DNA of 64,000 bases, taken from positions 234,531-298,530 of the forward strand of contig JAHDGF010000002.1 of assembly GCA_020627785.1 (NCBI GenBank), written 5' to 3'. The translations under genes and the position numbers were made by a program. This document shows positions 26,533 to 35,069 of the stretch, piece by piece; position 1 is the first letter of the stretch; each line of letters opens with the position of its first letter. Source of the DNA: Saprospiraceae bacterium (GTDB lineage Bacteria > Bacteroidota > Bacteroidia > Chitinophagales > Saprospiraceae). The notes under the pieces were generated by a model that was not told the DNA's origin, did not search any database, and saw only the letters and a program-made list of their open reading frames with translations.

Positions 26533-26563
26533 TTGCCTATAGATTCCATAAAACATACTTTTG
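26533..26563 (+). promoter_or_regulatory. Promoter of the rplM-rpsI-rpsB-tsf operon
   Basis: TTG at 26533-26535 and TACTTTTG at 26556-26563, 20 bases apart, match the Bacteroidota TTG-N19-TAnnTTTG housekeeping promoter. The predicted start site is near 26570, leaving a leader of ~45 bases before the GTG at 26617, room for autogenous ribosomal-protein control, although no obvious leader fold is seen. Confidence 0.65.
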
Positions 26564-26616
26564 CGGACCGTTCAATAAAAACGGACTTTTATTCAATTTT
26601 CGTAAAAGAAATAATT

Positions 26617-27063
26617 GTGAAAACATTAAGTTATAAAACGCTTACAGCCAAGCCTTCAGAGATTGTCAGAAAATGGCACGTCGTAGATGCTGAAGGAATG
26701 ATTGTAGGAAGAATGGCGACTCAGATTGCAACCATCTTAAGAGGTAAGCACAAGCCATCATACACACCTAACATTGATACTGGTGATTACGTAATTGTAA
26801 TCAATGCAGATAAGGTAAGATTTACTGGTAATAAAATGCAGGATAAAATTTACCAAAGATATTCTGGATATACTGGTGGACAGAAAAAAAGAACTGCTAC
26901 TGAAATGATGGCTAAGAAGCCAACGGATATTGTAGAGAAGGCAGTAAGAGGAATGTTACCTAAATCTAAGCTAGGTAGAGCCCAACTAAAAAAACTATTC
27001 TTATACACAGGAACTGAACACCCTCATGCGGCACAGAATCCTGAACCATTAACACTAAATTAA
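26617..27063 (+). CDS. rplM: 50S ribosomal protein L13
   Basis: A 148-aa ribosomal protein L13 starting at GTG 26617. The usual Bacteroidota N-terminus (TLSYKTLTAKPSEIVRKWHV) follows at once. Core segments WHVVDAEGMIVGRMAT, ILRGKHKPSYTP and VRGMLPKSKLGR are all present. An in-frame ATG at 26533 would add 28 non-conserved residues and overlap the promoter, so it is rejected. rpsI follows after one base, the standard L13-S9 pair. Confidence 0.97.
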   Translation: MKTLSYKTLTAKPSEIVRKWHVVDAEGMIVGRMATQIATILRGKHKPSYTPNIDTGDYVIVINADKVRFTGNKMQDKIYQRYSGYTGGQKKRTATEMMAKKPTDIVEKAVRGMLPKSKLGRAQLKKLFLYTGTEHPHAAQNPEPLTLN

Positions 27064-27064
27064 T

Positions 27065-27451
27065 ATGGACGTAATTAATACTATAGGAAGAAGAAAGGCT
27101 TCTGTTGCTAGAATCTATCTCAGTGCAGGAGAAGGTTCAATTATTATAAATGGCAAAGATTTTAAAGAATACTTTCCACAAGGAAACATCCAGTTCAACT
27201 TGACAGATCCTTTTACAACAGTAGAAGTAGAAAATCAGTATGATGTAAAAGTGAATGTGAAAGGTGGTGGTTACAAGGGTCAAGCAGAAGCCATTAGACT
27301 GGCGATTTCTAGAGCTTTGGTAAAGATCAATGCGGATTATAGAAAACCGTTGAAAGACAAGAAATATTTGACAAGAGACGCTCGAGTTGTAGAGAGAAAG
27401 AAATTTGGTAAGCCAAAGGCGAGAAAGAGCTTCCAATTTTCAAAGCGTTAA
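27065..27451 (+). CDS. rpsI: 30S ribosomal protein S9
   Basis: A 128-aa S9. It begins with the family's GRRKASVARIYLS segment and ends in the basic tail RKSFQFSKR that reaches the P-site tRNA. VKGGGYKGQAEAIRLAISRAL is the conserved core. It is encoded one base after rplM and 35 bases before rpsB. Confidence 0.97.
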   Translation: MDVINTIGRRKASVARIYLSAGEGSIIINGKDFKEYFPQGNIQFNLTDPFTTVEVENQYDVKVNVKGGGYKGQAEAIRLAISRALVKINADYRKPLKDKKYLTRDARVVERKKFGKPKARKSFQFSKR

Positions 27452-27486
27452 TCTCTTTTTTCAACTATTTAAAATTAAAATCAGAA

Positions 27487-28188
27487 ATGACTATACCTAC
27501 ATATAAAGAACTTTTGGATGCTGGCGTACATTTTGGACACTTGAAAAGAAAGTGGAATCCCAAAATGTTACCATACATCTTCCAAGAAAGAAAAGGAATT
27601 CACATCATTGACCTTAACCGTACTACAGATAAATTGAAGGAGGCGGGAGAAGCAATGAAGCAGATGGCGAAAGCAGGGAAGAAAGTGATGTTTGTAGCAA
27701 CTAAGAAACAAGCAAAAGAAATCGTTTCTACTGAGGCGAGAGGTGTTGCTATGCCTTACGTTACAGAAAGATGGTTGGGAGGAATGATGACTAACTTTTC
27801 TACGATCAAAAGATCAATCAAGAAAATGAACAACATTGATAAGATGTTGGCTGATGCAAATCTTAGCATCACGAAGAAAGAGAGATTGACTTTAACGAGA
27901 GAAAGAAATAAGCTAGAAAAGGTATTGGGTGGTATCGCAAATATCAACCGATTACCAAATGCAATCTTTGTTGTTGATACGCACTATGAGCACATCGCAA
28001 TCAAAGAAGCTAAAAAATTAGGGATTAAGATTTTTGCTATGGTTGATACCAACTCAAATCCTAATACCATCGATTTCCCTATTCCTGCAAATGATGATGC
28101 TTCGAAGTCAATTGGTGTAATTACCAAATACTTGACTGGTTGCATTAAGGAAGGATTGGGTGAAAGAGAAAAAATGAAGAATAATTAA
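27487..28188 (+). CDS. rpsB: 30S ribosomal protein S2
   Basis: A 233-aa S2 of normal length. Hallmarks: LLDAGVHFGHLKRKWNPKM, FVATKKQAKEI, TERWLGGMMTNF and the GIKIFAMVDTNSNP segment. It is part of the small subunit body and binds S1. It sits between rpsI and tsf, as in most bacteria, with 30 bases to tsf. Confidence 0.97.
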   Translation: MTIPTYKELLDAGVHFGHLKRKWNPKMLPYIFQERKGIHIIDLNRTTDKLKEAGEAMKQMAKAGKKVMFVATKKQAKEIVSTEARGVAMPYVTERWLGGMMTNFSTIKRSIKKMNNIDKMLADANLSITKKERLTLTRERNKLEKVLGGIANINRLPNAIFVVDTHYEHIAIKEAKKLGIKIFAMVDTNSNPNTIDFPIPANDDASKSIGVITKYLTGCIKEGLGEREKMKNN

Positions 28189-28218
28189 TATTTATTAAAG
28201 TAGATAAATAACTTAAGA

Positions 28219-29061
28219 ATGGAAATTAAAGCAAAAGATGTCAAGGCCCTAAGAGATCAGACAGGAGCAGGCATGATGGATTGCAAAAAGGCACTTGTAG
28301 AAGCTGAAGGTAGTTTCGATAAAGCCATCGAAATCTTAAGATTGAAAGGACAGAAGTTGTCTTTGAAAAGAGCAGATAGAGAGGCGAAAGAAGGAGTGGT
28401 GATTGCCAAGATTTCACATAATAAAAACAATGGTGTTGTTGTAAGACTAAGCTGCGAAACAGATTTCGTTGCTAAGAATGAAGACTTCGTGAAGTTTGCT
28501 GAAAGCATCGCAGATATTGCATTGAAAAATCTTCCTGAAGATGCCGCAGCATTAAATGCACTTCCATATGATAGTGCAATGACCATCGGAGAAAAGGTTA
28601 CTGAGCAGATCGGTGTAACTGGAGAAAAGCTTGAAGTAAGTAGCTATGCTAAAATAGTTACACAAGCTGGAGAAGGTCAGGTACTTCCTTACATTCACAT
28701 GGGATACAAAGCAGGAGTTATTGTTGCTGTGAATCTTGAAGGACCTCAGTATGAAGAGCCAGCTAAAAATGTTGCCATGCAGGTAGCAGCAATGAAACCT
28801 ATAGCTTTAGACAAAGATCAGATCGATGAGTCCGTTGTGAAGAAGGAGATTGAAATAGGAATGGAGCAGGCAAGACAAGAAGGTAAACCAGAAGCAATGC
28901 TTGAAAAAATTGCCATGGGTAAACTTGGTAAGTTTTACAAGCAGTCAACTTTATTACACCAGTCTTATGTAAAAGACAATAAAGTATCTGTTTTAGGATA
29001 TTTACAATCAATTCATGCAGATCTGACGGTGACAGACTTTAAGCATGTTACGTTAGGATAA
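28219..29061 (+). CDS. tsf: Translation elongation factor Ts
   Basis: A 280-aa EF-Ts, the nucleotide-exchange factor for EF-Tu. The N-terminal UBA-like domain contains VKALRDQTGAGMMDCKKAL, and the core has the TDFV motif in LSCETDFVAKNEDF that contacts EF-Tu. It is the last gene of the ribosomal operon, closed by a clear terminator. Confidence 0.97.
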   Translation: MEIKAKDVKALRDQTGAGMMDCKKALVEAEGSFDKAIEILRLKGQKLSLKRADREAKEGVVIAKISHNKNNGVVVRLSCETDFVAKNEDFVKFAESIADIALKNLPEDAAALNALPYDSAMTIGEKVTEQIGVTGEKLEVSSYAKIVTQAGEGQVLPYIHMGYKAGVIVAVNLEGPQYEEPAKNVAMQVAAMKPIALDKDQIDESVVKKEIEIGMEQARQEGKPEAMLEKIAMGKLGKFYKQSTLLHQSYVKDNKVSVLGYLQSIHADLTVTDFKHVTLG

Positions 29062-29072
29062 AATTTTAAAAA

Positions 29073-29099
29073 GCGGTTTCAATTGAAACCGCTTTTTTT
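29073..29099 (+). terminator. Rho-independent terminator after tsf
   Basis: GCGGTTTC-AATT-GAAACCGC: a perfect 8-bp stem with a 4-nt loop, extended by flanking A/T pairs and followed by seven T. It ends 25 bases before the pyrH ATG, so pyrH needs its own promoter or read-through. Confidence 0.92.
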
Positions 29100-29123
29100 G
29101 TATCTATGTCGAACTAAATACGG

Positions 29124-29837
29124 ATGGAAAACAGATATAAAAGAGTTCTTTTAAAATTGAGTGGAGAGTCCCTAATGGGCGCTGAAGGTTTTGGCATTGA
29201 TGCAGTAAAACTTCAACACTACGCCGAGGAAATTAAAAACCTAGTTGAAAGAGGCGTTGAGATTGCCATTGTCATCGGCGGTGGAAACATCTATCGCGGG
29301 TTAAATGCCAAGGAAAATAGAATTGAACGGGTCCAAGGAGATTACATGGGCATGTTAGCGACCTGCATTAATGGTCTTGCTCTGCAATCAGTACTAGAAA
29401 GTTACGATGTTTATACAAGACTTATCTCTGCCGTAGAAATGCGACAGATTGCTGAGCCTTACATCCGACGTAGAGCCATCAGACACCTTGAAAAAGGTAG
29501 AGTTGTTATTTTTGTTGCAGGAACAGGAAGTCCATACTTTACTACAGATTCTGCTGCCGCTTTAAGAGCAAATGAAATCAATGCAGATGTGATTTTGAAA
29601 GGAACAAGAGTGGATGGTATCTACGATAAAGATCCACTCAAAAATTCTGATGCGAAGAAGTACGATAAGATTTCTTTCACAGAAGTTATTCGTGCAGGTT
29701 TAGGAGTTATGGACATGACTGCCTTTACCATGTGTCAAGAAAACAATTTACCAATTGTTGTCTTTGATATAAATGTCAAAGACAATCTCCAGAAGATAAT
29801 TTCTGGGGAGCAGATTGGTACAACGGTAAGCGCTTAG
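29124..29837 (+). CDS. pyrH: UMP kinase
   Basis: A 237-aa amino-acid-kinase-fold UMP kinase (UMP + ATP to UDP + ADP). Landmarks: [13 protein letters not shown] at the N-terminus, [10 protein letters not shown], the [17 protein letters not shown] loop that binds UMP, and DGIYDKDP. Length is typical. It follows tsf, the usual order, though frr is absent here and rlmN comes next. Confidence 0.97.
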   Translation: MENRYKRVLLKLSGESLMGAEGFGIDAVKLQHYAEEIKNLVERGVEIAIVIGGGNIYRGLNAKENRIERVQGDYMGMLATCINGLALQSVLESYDVYTRLISAVEMRQIAEPYIRRRAIRHLEKGRVVIFVAGTGSPYFTTDSAAALRANEINADVILKGTRVDGIYDKDPLKNSDAKKYDKISFTEVIRAGLGVMDMTAFTMCQENNLPIVVFDINVKDNLQKIISGEQIGTTVSA

Positions 29838-29858
29838 TACAGATCTAAATAAATTGTC

Positions 29859-30905
29859 ATTTCAGAAATAGTCAAACAAGACATTCGAAAATTTAGCAAG
29901 GAACAACTCTTGGAGTTGGCTGAATCGATTGGTGTAAAGTCATTTGTTGCCAAACAGATATATCAATGGCTATGGGAAAAAGCTGCCTCAAGCTTTGATG
30001 AAATGACGAATCTTTCAAAGGCTCTCAGAGAGCAGTTGAATGCTAACTTTACCATCAACAAAATACAAGAAGACCTAGTACAGAAATCCAACGATGGAAC
30101 GATCAAGACGCGCTTCAAACTTTTTGATGGGCACTTGATAGAATCGGTATTAATTCCTGTGGCCAAGGATAATAGATTTACGGTCTGTGTATCTTCTCAG
30201 GTCGGTTGTAGTCTTACCTGCAGTTTTTGTGCGACAGGAAAGATGAAGCGGGTACGTAATCTAGAGCCGGGAGAAATTTATGATCAGGTCGTAGAGGTAA
30301 ATAAGCAGGCTTTAGAAACTTTTGATACACCATTGAGTAACATTGTTTTTATGGGGATGGGCGAACCACTTCTAGCCTATAAGAATGTGATGCGAAGCAT
30401 AGAGTTGATCACAAGTGAAGATGGTCTCAATATGTCTCCCCGCAGAATTACGGTGAGCACTGCCGGCATTGCCAAGATGATTAAGAAGTTAGCGGATGAT
30501 GAAGTACGATTTAATTTGGCTCTTTCTCTACATGCTGCGGATGACGCTAAACGAAACACCATCATGCCCATCAATGAATCGAATGACTTGGACAGTCTGA
30601 TGGAGGCGCTCGAATACTTTTATCAAAAGACAAAGAATAAAATTAGTTACGAATACATTTCTTTCCAACGATTTAATGATTCCCTAGAGGATGCAAAAAT
30701 GCTAGAGCGCTTGTGTCGAAAGTTTCCGGTGAAGGTTAACCTCATTGAATATAATCCAATTGATGGTGCAACATTTGAAAGATCAGATGCACATAGGATA
30801 GATGCCTTTGCCCAATATCTTCGATCTAAAAATATTACGGCCACGGTGCGTAAAAGCCGAGGACGAGACATTGACGCTGCCTGTGGCCAACTAGCCAATA
30901 AGTAA
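29859..30905 (+). CDS. rlmN: Dual-specificity 23S rRNA/tRNA A2 methyltransferase RlmN
   Basis: A radical-SAM enzyme methylating adenosine C2 in 23S rRNA (A2503) and tRNA (A37). The cluster motif CSLTCSFC lies at residues 117-124, followed by ATGKMKR; GEIYDQVVEVN, FMGMGEPL and RRITVSTAG are also present, with a catalytic Cys in the C-terminal RDIDAACGQL. The family's N-terminal helix (here DIRKFSKEQLLELAE) begins upstream of the first TTG (29910), and no ATG or GTG is available before the stop at 29850-29852. I put the start at ATT 29859, giving 348 aa; a TTG start would give 331 aa and cut that helix. Confidence 0.9.
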   Translation: MSEIVKQDIRKFSKEQLLELAESIGVKSFVAKQIYQWLWEKAASSFDEMTNLSKALREQLNANFTINKIQEDLVQKSNDGTIKTRFKLFDGHLIESVLIPVAKDNRFTVCVSSQVGCSLTCSFCATGKMKRVRNLEPGEIYDQVVEVNKQALETFDTPLSNIVFMGMGEPLLAYKNVMRSIELITSEDGLNMSPRRITVSTAGIAKMIKKLADDEVRFNLALSLHAADDAKRNTIMPINESNDLDSLMEALEYFYQKTKNKISYEYISFQRFNDSLEDAKMLERLCRKFPVKVNLIEYNPIDGATFERSDAHRIDAFAQYLRSKNITATVRKSRGRDIDAACGQLANK

Positions 30906-30906
30906 T

Positions 30907-33075
30907 TTATATCTCAAGGAGCATCGCTCCATTTGTCTTGATATTGTAACTCTTTAGTCCTTCCTTTGCAATCCATTTTCTTAATTTTTTCTCACGTGCA
31001 TAAGAAAGAGAAGCATCTAAAACGATTGTCGTTTCATTAAGAATCTGTGGTTCAATCTTTTCGAGTTGGTCCCATTCTGAATTGACGAGTAAGAAGTCAA
31101 TTTTCTTTTTGAAGGAGTAATTTTTCAATTTTTCCGCTTGCGCAAATGCCAATAGCGAATCTCCTATTCGGAGAAAAGGCTCGGCATATTCTATGGCATT
31201 TGATGTGATTGAATCTTTGATTTCAATTTTCTTTTTTGTGTGTTGAATTAACCTGGTTTTTTTGAGTTCTTTTTTGAAAAACAGATTGTCCTCTGGAATT
31301 GACCCTAATGTATAGCAAGTTTCTCGATCATAGAATTCTAAATATGCTTGTTGTTTTTGATGATAGATGTATGCAACGGATTGGCTGTAGGTATTGGACT
31401 TCTGATACTCCGTGTAGATGAAGAAAGATAAGAATATAGAACATGAATAAATTAAGTAAGCTTTCTTTTTAAGACTGATGGAAACCATGAAGCATAGAAT
31501 GCCAAAATAAAGAATACATATCTGTGTAGAGTCTAAATGACATTCGAAGAATTGTAGGAATTGGATGTTTTCAGTGAACCTGAGACTTTGATTTAAGAAT
31601 TCTAAGGAACCTTCAAGCAAGGGTGCGATTAAATTTTCGCAGAGATCATTAAGGCTAAGTGTCTGCCCTGCTAAAAGCAATAAGCCTAAACCTAGAATTG
31701 CAGTAGCGGCAAAAGTGACGAAAAGACTGGTCAATAAAAAAGCAGGCGAAAACATATTGAAGTAATAAATACTTATTGGGAAGACCAATAACTGAGCTGC
31801 TATCGATACGTTTAAACAAGAAGTGAAGGTGTTGAGTATTGGGTACGGCGTTAGGAGTAGCTTCTTTAGATGTGGATAAAAATACACGATGCTAATGACG
31901 GCTAAGAAACTCAGTCGGAATCCTAATTGGAAGAGTTGATAGGGCTCACTAAGTAGCATAATGAATGCGCTTGCGCACAGAATGTTATATACTGATACAT
32001 CTCGCTTCAATAGGAATTTAGCAATAAAGAATAAACTGAACATCATGGATGCTCGTATGACAGCTGGTCCAGCACCAGTAAAAAGAGCAAAGAGCCAGAT
32101 CAGAAAAATGCTTGTAATTCCTTTGAATATTTTTAACTGACTTTTTCTAGTCTTGAATAAATTTAGAAATCCGAGAATCATCATACTTACAATTCCCACA
32201 TGCATTCCTGAAACAGCTAGGATGTGCATTGATCCGGTCACAGCAAATCGATGAGATAATTCCTCAGTCATGTTTTCTTTATTCCCTAAGATCATGGCTT
32301 TGGCTACTGCAATATTTTCTTCCTCAATCAAGTATTTTTCAAAGACTTCTAATAAACTTCTTTGCCTTTTGGCAATCCACCTTTTCCAATCCTGTTTATT
32401 CTTACTGGGTAGGATTTCATAAGCGTCTTTTTTAAGATAGGTCTGATGAAATATTCCCTTATTGCTCATGAAGTTTTTAAAGTCGAAACCATTTGGATTT
32501 TTTGGTCCAGTAATTTGCCGTAAGTCAGAATAAAATATGAGACTATCTCCCAACTCTAATGGTTGATAATTATTCTTGCGCTCTAAATAAATTAATACGT
32601 TTCCATTTTCCTCAGTTAAGGAGTCTACTGTAGAACCTTGACCCAACACCCTAGCAATAACTTTTATGGACTTCTTTTTTTCTTCTACTTCTTCTACAAT
32701 GACCAATGAGTATAATTTGTCTTGAGCATGAAGTTGATTTCCATGACTCATTCCTTCTGAAATACTTATACCAAGGCTAATGGGTAATAACCAAAATATA
32801 ATATTCAATGGGTATGCAAATTTGTTTTTACAGAAAGTATTTAATGAGTGAAGGATAAGGGCAAGTATTAGAAAGAAACTAAATGCATAGAATGTTGGTA
32901 TTGGGAGGGTAAAAAATTTAGATAGTGCGATTCCAAAAATGAGACTGATGGTTGGTCTAAGTAGCGGTATCTGGTATAGGTTGATCACGATGGTCTGCGT
33001 TAAGGTAGATTTCGATTTTTTGGATTTTATAGAAAAAATAAGTAACTTATTGTTGATGGGTAAAAAACTAAGCAT
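30907..33075 (-). CDS. comEC: ComEC/Rec2-family competence membrane protein
   Basis: A 722-aa inner-membrane protein. An N-terminal DUF4131 region with an OB-like loop (LVIVEEVEEKKKSIKV, then FDFKNFMSNKGIFHQ) is followed by the Competence domain: EELSHRFAVTGSMHILAVSGMHV, GAGPAVIRASMMF and many transmembrane helices. ComEC forms the channel for single-stranded DNA uptake. The C-terminal ~150 residues show no HxHxDH zinc motif, so the nuclease-like metallo-beta-lactamase domain of full-length ComEC is missing or degenerate, as in other short Bacteroidota versions. The start may be GTG at 32988 (VINLYQIPLLRP). It is convergent with rlmN, one base apart. Confidence 0.88.
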   Translation of the reverse strand: MLSFLPINNKLLIFSIKSKKSKSTLTQTIVINLYQIPLLRPTISLIFGIALSKFFTLPIPTFYAFSFFLILALILHSLNTFCKNKFAYPLNIIFWLLPISLGISISEGMSHGNQLHAQDKLYSLVIVEEVEEKKKSIKVIARVLGQGSTVDSLTEENGNVLIYLERKNNYQPLELGDSLIFYSDLRQITGPKNPNGFDFKNFMSNKGIFHQTYLKKDAYEILPSKNKQDWKRWIAKRQRSLLEVFEKYLIEEENIAVAKAMILGNKENMTEELSHRFAVTGSMHILAVSGMHVGIVSMMILGFLNLFKTRKSQLKIFKGITSIFLIWLFALFTGAGPAVIRASMMFSLFFIAKFLLKRDVSVYNILCASAFIMLLSEPYQLFQLGFRLSFLAVISIVYFYPHLKKLLLTPYPILNTFTSCLNVSIAAQLLVFPISIYYFNMFSPAFLLTSLFVTFAATAILGLGLLLLAGQTLSLNDLCENLIAPLLEGSLEFLNQSLRFTENIQFLQFFECHLDSTQICILYFGILCFMVSISLKKKAYLIYSCSIFLSFFIYTEYQKSNTYSQSVAYIYHQKQQAYLEFYDRETCYTLGSIPEDNLFFKKELKKTRLIQHTKKKIEIKDSITSNAIEYAEPFLRIGDSLLAFAQAEKLKNYSFKKKIDFLLVNSEWDQLEKIEPQILNETTIVLDASLSYAREKKLRKWIAKEGLKSYNIKTNGAMLLEI

Positions 33076-33152
33076 GTAAACTCCGACTTACTCATTTCCC
33101 TTCCGATAAATCATTTTAGATTTCCAAGTCTATTAACATTAAAACTAAAGCA

Positions 33153-33935
33153 ATGAGATACCTATTCTTATTCTTGTGGTTTATAGTTGGCTTAGCCTAT
33201 TTTTTAGTAGCAAAGAATTACTGTTGTAATCCTACGCCTGAAGAAAGCACAACAATGATAGCCACACCTTGTCCTGCTGCAGGGCCACTTACTTTTCAGT
33301 GGCAGACAGCGGCGCCCACTGTTTCAGCAGATTGGGAAAATATGCGGACAACCTTATCTAGCGAATTATTAGAGAATCAAAAACTTCAAATTACTGGCTT
33401 ACAAAGATCCGGTGAGTCAGATGGGAAGACAGACCTAGGTCTTGCACGGGCACAAGAAGTTGCTAAACTATTTTCGGGTATGGAGGATAAATTGCAGCTC
33501 GAAAGTAAAACAGTAGCTAAAGGAAAGGAATCAAATGATTGTGCATACAATGGTGTGAGTTTACGGAAAATAGTAGTGTCAGAAAAAATTGTTGAGGTAG
33601 AAGATCGCACCTTAATTTATTTTCCATTTGACTCCAATCAAAAATTAGCAGATCGAGAAATTGAAAACTATCTGATTAAGGTTGCCAATCGAGTCAAGGC
33701 ATCTGGTGAGCGTGTCGCATTGACTGGACACACAGATAACCTAGGAGATCCAGCCTATAACCTTAGCCTCGGTCAAAGCCGAGCAGATATAATCAAGACC
33801 TACTTGTTGAGTAGAGGTGTTCCTGCCTCACAAATTACAAGCAATTCAAAAGGAGAAACTGCTCCAGTGGCTAGTAATGATACGGAACAAGGTAGATCAA
33901 AAAATAGAAGAACTGAATTACAAATTTTAAAATAA
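33153..33935 (+). CDS. OmpA-family peptidoglycan-binding envelope protein
   Basis: A 260-aa protein with one N-terminal hydrophobic helix (residues ~3-20). A BON/OmpA-like first domain (LQITGLQRSGESDGKTDLG) is followed by a clear OmpA-C domain at ~150-260: TLIYFPFDSNQKLA, VALTGHTDNLGDPAYNLSLGQ and KNRRTELQIL. The Asp and Arg that hold the diaminopimelate of peptidoglycan are in GHTDN and the NRR region. It is anchored in the inner or outer membrane, facing the periplasm. It is 8 bases ahead of the helix-hairpin-helix gene and probably its operon partner. Confidence 0.88.
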   Translation: MRYLFLFLWFIVGLAYFLVAKNYCCNPTPEESTTMIATPCPAAGPLTFQWQTAAPTVSADWENMRTTLSSELLENQKLQITGLQRSGESDGKTDLGLARAQEVAKLFSGMEDKLQLESKTVAKGKESNDCAYNGVSLRKIVVSEKIVEVEDRTLIYFPFDSNQKLADREIENYLIKVANRVKASGERVALTGHTDNLGDPAYNLSLGQSRADIIKTYLLSRGVPASQITSNSKGETAPVASNDTEQGRSKNRRTELQILK

Positions 33936-33943
33936 TCAAGATT

Positions 33944-34924
33944 ATGATAAGCTTAAATATACTCATGGACTTTTGTAGCATTTGGTGGTTGTGGTGGTTA
34001 CTTCCTTTTCTACTAGGATGGTTATTTGGAAGGGCTTTAATGATGAAGTGGAAAACAATGTATGAAGAAACAGATGCAGAATTACGCCAGCTTAAGAAAA
34101 AGCACTCAGGCCTAGAAACAGATTTGCAAGACTGTGAAAAATCCAAACATGAATTAAGAAGTGATTTAGCAGTGCAGAAGGGCAGAATTAGTGAAATGGA
34201 AACCAAAATTGATGAGCTGTCGAAAATTGAAGATCGTGATGATAGTATTACAAAATCATCACTCGCAGCAGCCCCTATGGTTGCTGCCATAACTCCACCG
34301 GCAAAGGATGATATAAATGAAAAAGTAGAAGAACCGGTTGCTCTAGCCAAACCTAAGAGTGATAAGTACGCAAAACTAAAGTCAACCAATCTTCAAATTA
34401 TAGAAGGAATTGGACCTAAAATGGAATCGGTACTTAAAGAAAATGGTATTTCGACTTGGGCCGATTTATCCAATCAGTCACAAGATGATCTTCAAGCAAT
34501 TTTAAATAAGTATGGTGATAAGTACAAGATTATTGATCCGTCTGATTGGGCAGTTCAAGCCAAATTTGCTAACAATGCTGATTGGGAAGGTTTGATTGCC
34601 AATCAAAAGGAAGATGGGTCAGATTCAAAGGCTGAAAAATTAATGGTTAAGCTGGGAATTATTAAGCAGTGGAGTCAAAATGATTTAAAAGCCATAGAAG
34701 GAATTGGTCCTAAGACTGCAGAACTGCTGGTTGCTTCAGGTATTGATACTTGGGAAGCTTTAGCGAATGCATCTGTGGAAAAAATACAAGGCATATTAGA
34801 TCAAGCTGGATCAAAGTTCAAGCTTGCAGATCCTGGAACTTGGCCAAGACAAGCAAGATTAGCAGCGGACGGTAAGTGGGATGAATTAACAGCCTTACAA
34901 GATGAATTAGATGGAGGAAAGTAG
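33944..34924 (+). CDS. Membrane protein with two helix-hairpin-helix EGIGPK domains
   Basis: A 326-aa protein: one membrane segment (~10-30), a coiled coil (~35-95), a linker, then two copies of an ~80-aa module. Each copy starts with the helix-hairpin-helix core IEGIGPK (~153 and ~250), continues GI(S/D)TW..L and ends W..QA..A..W..L. HhH motifs of this kind normally bind DNA or contact proteins, so a membrane-tethered pair next to an OmpA protein is notable. The function is unknown; linking envelope to nucleoid is one speculative idea. A terminator follows. Confidence 0.8.
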   Translation: MISLNILMDFCSIWWLWWLLPFLLGWLFGRALMMKWKTMYEETDAELRQLKKKHSGLETDLQDCEKSKHELRSDLAVQKGRISEMETKIDELSKIEDRDDSITKSSLAAAPMVAAITPPAKDDINEKVEEPVALAKPKSDKYAKLKSTNLQIIEGIGPKMESVLKENGISTWADLSNQSQDDLQAILNKYGDKYKIIDPSDWAVQAKFANNADWEGLIANQKEDGSDSKAEKLMVKLGIIKQWSQNDLKAIEGIGPKTAELLVASGIDTWEALANASVEKIQGILDQAGSKFKLADPGTWPRQARLAADGKWDELTALQDELDGGK

Positions 34925-34942
34925 TCAAATCGTATAACCCCT

Positions 34943-34977
34943 AAAATCCCCTTGAATTTATTTGAGGGGATTTTTTT
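34943..34977 (+). terminator. Rho-independent terminator
   Basis: AAAATCCCCT and AGGGGATTTT form a perfect 10-bp stem around a 12-nt loop, followed by a run of T to 34977. It closes the OmpA/HhH operon. Confidence 0.9.
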
Positions 34978-35041
34978 ATTTATGAATCATCTTAGACCAA
35001 GTAATTAATTCTTCTTTAACGATTATTCCTACGAATAAGGT

Positions 35042-35049
35042 TATTTTTG
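35042..35049 (+). promoter_or_regulatory. Possible -7 promoter box
   Basis: TATTTTTG fits TAnnTTTG and lies 20 bases before the ATG of the thioredoxin-TonB gene. A matching TTG box at the right spacing is not seen, so this is tentative. Confidence 0.3.
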
Positions 35050-35069
35050 TAAATATAAAACAAGATCAG

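Noticed and set aside
33871..34389. 172-codon frame antisense to the OmpA/HhH genes
   Set aside because: It overlaps two well-supported genes and has serine-rich shadow composition.
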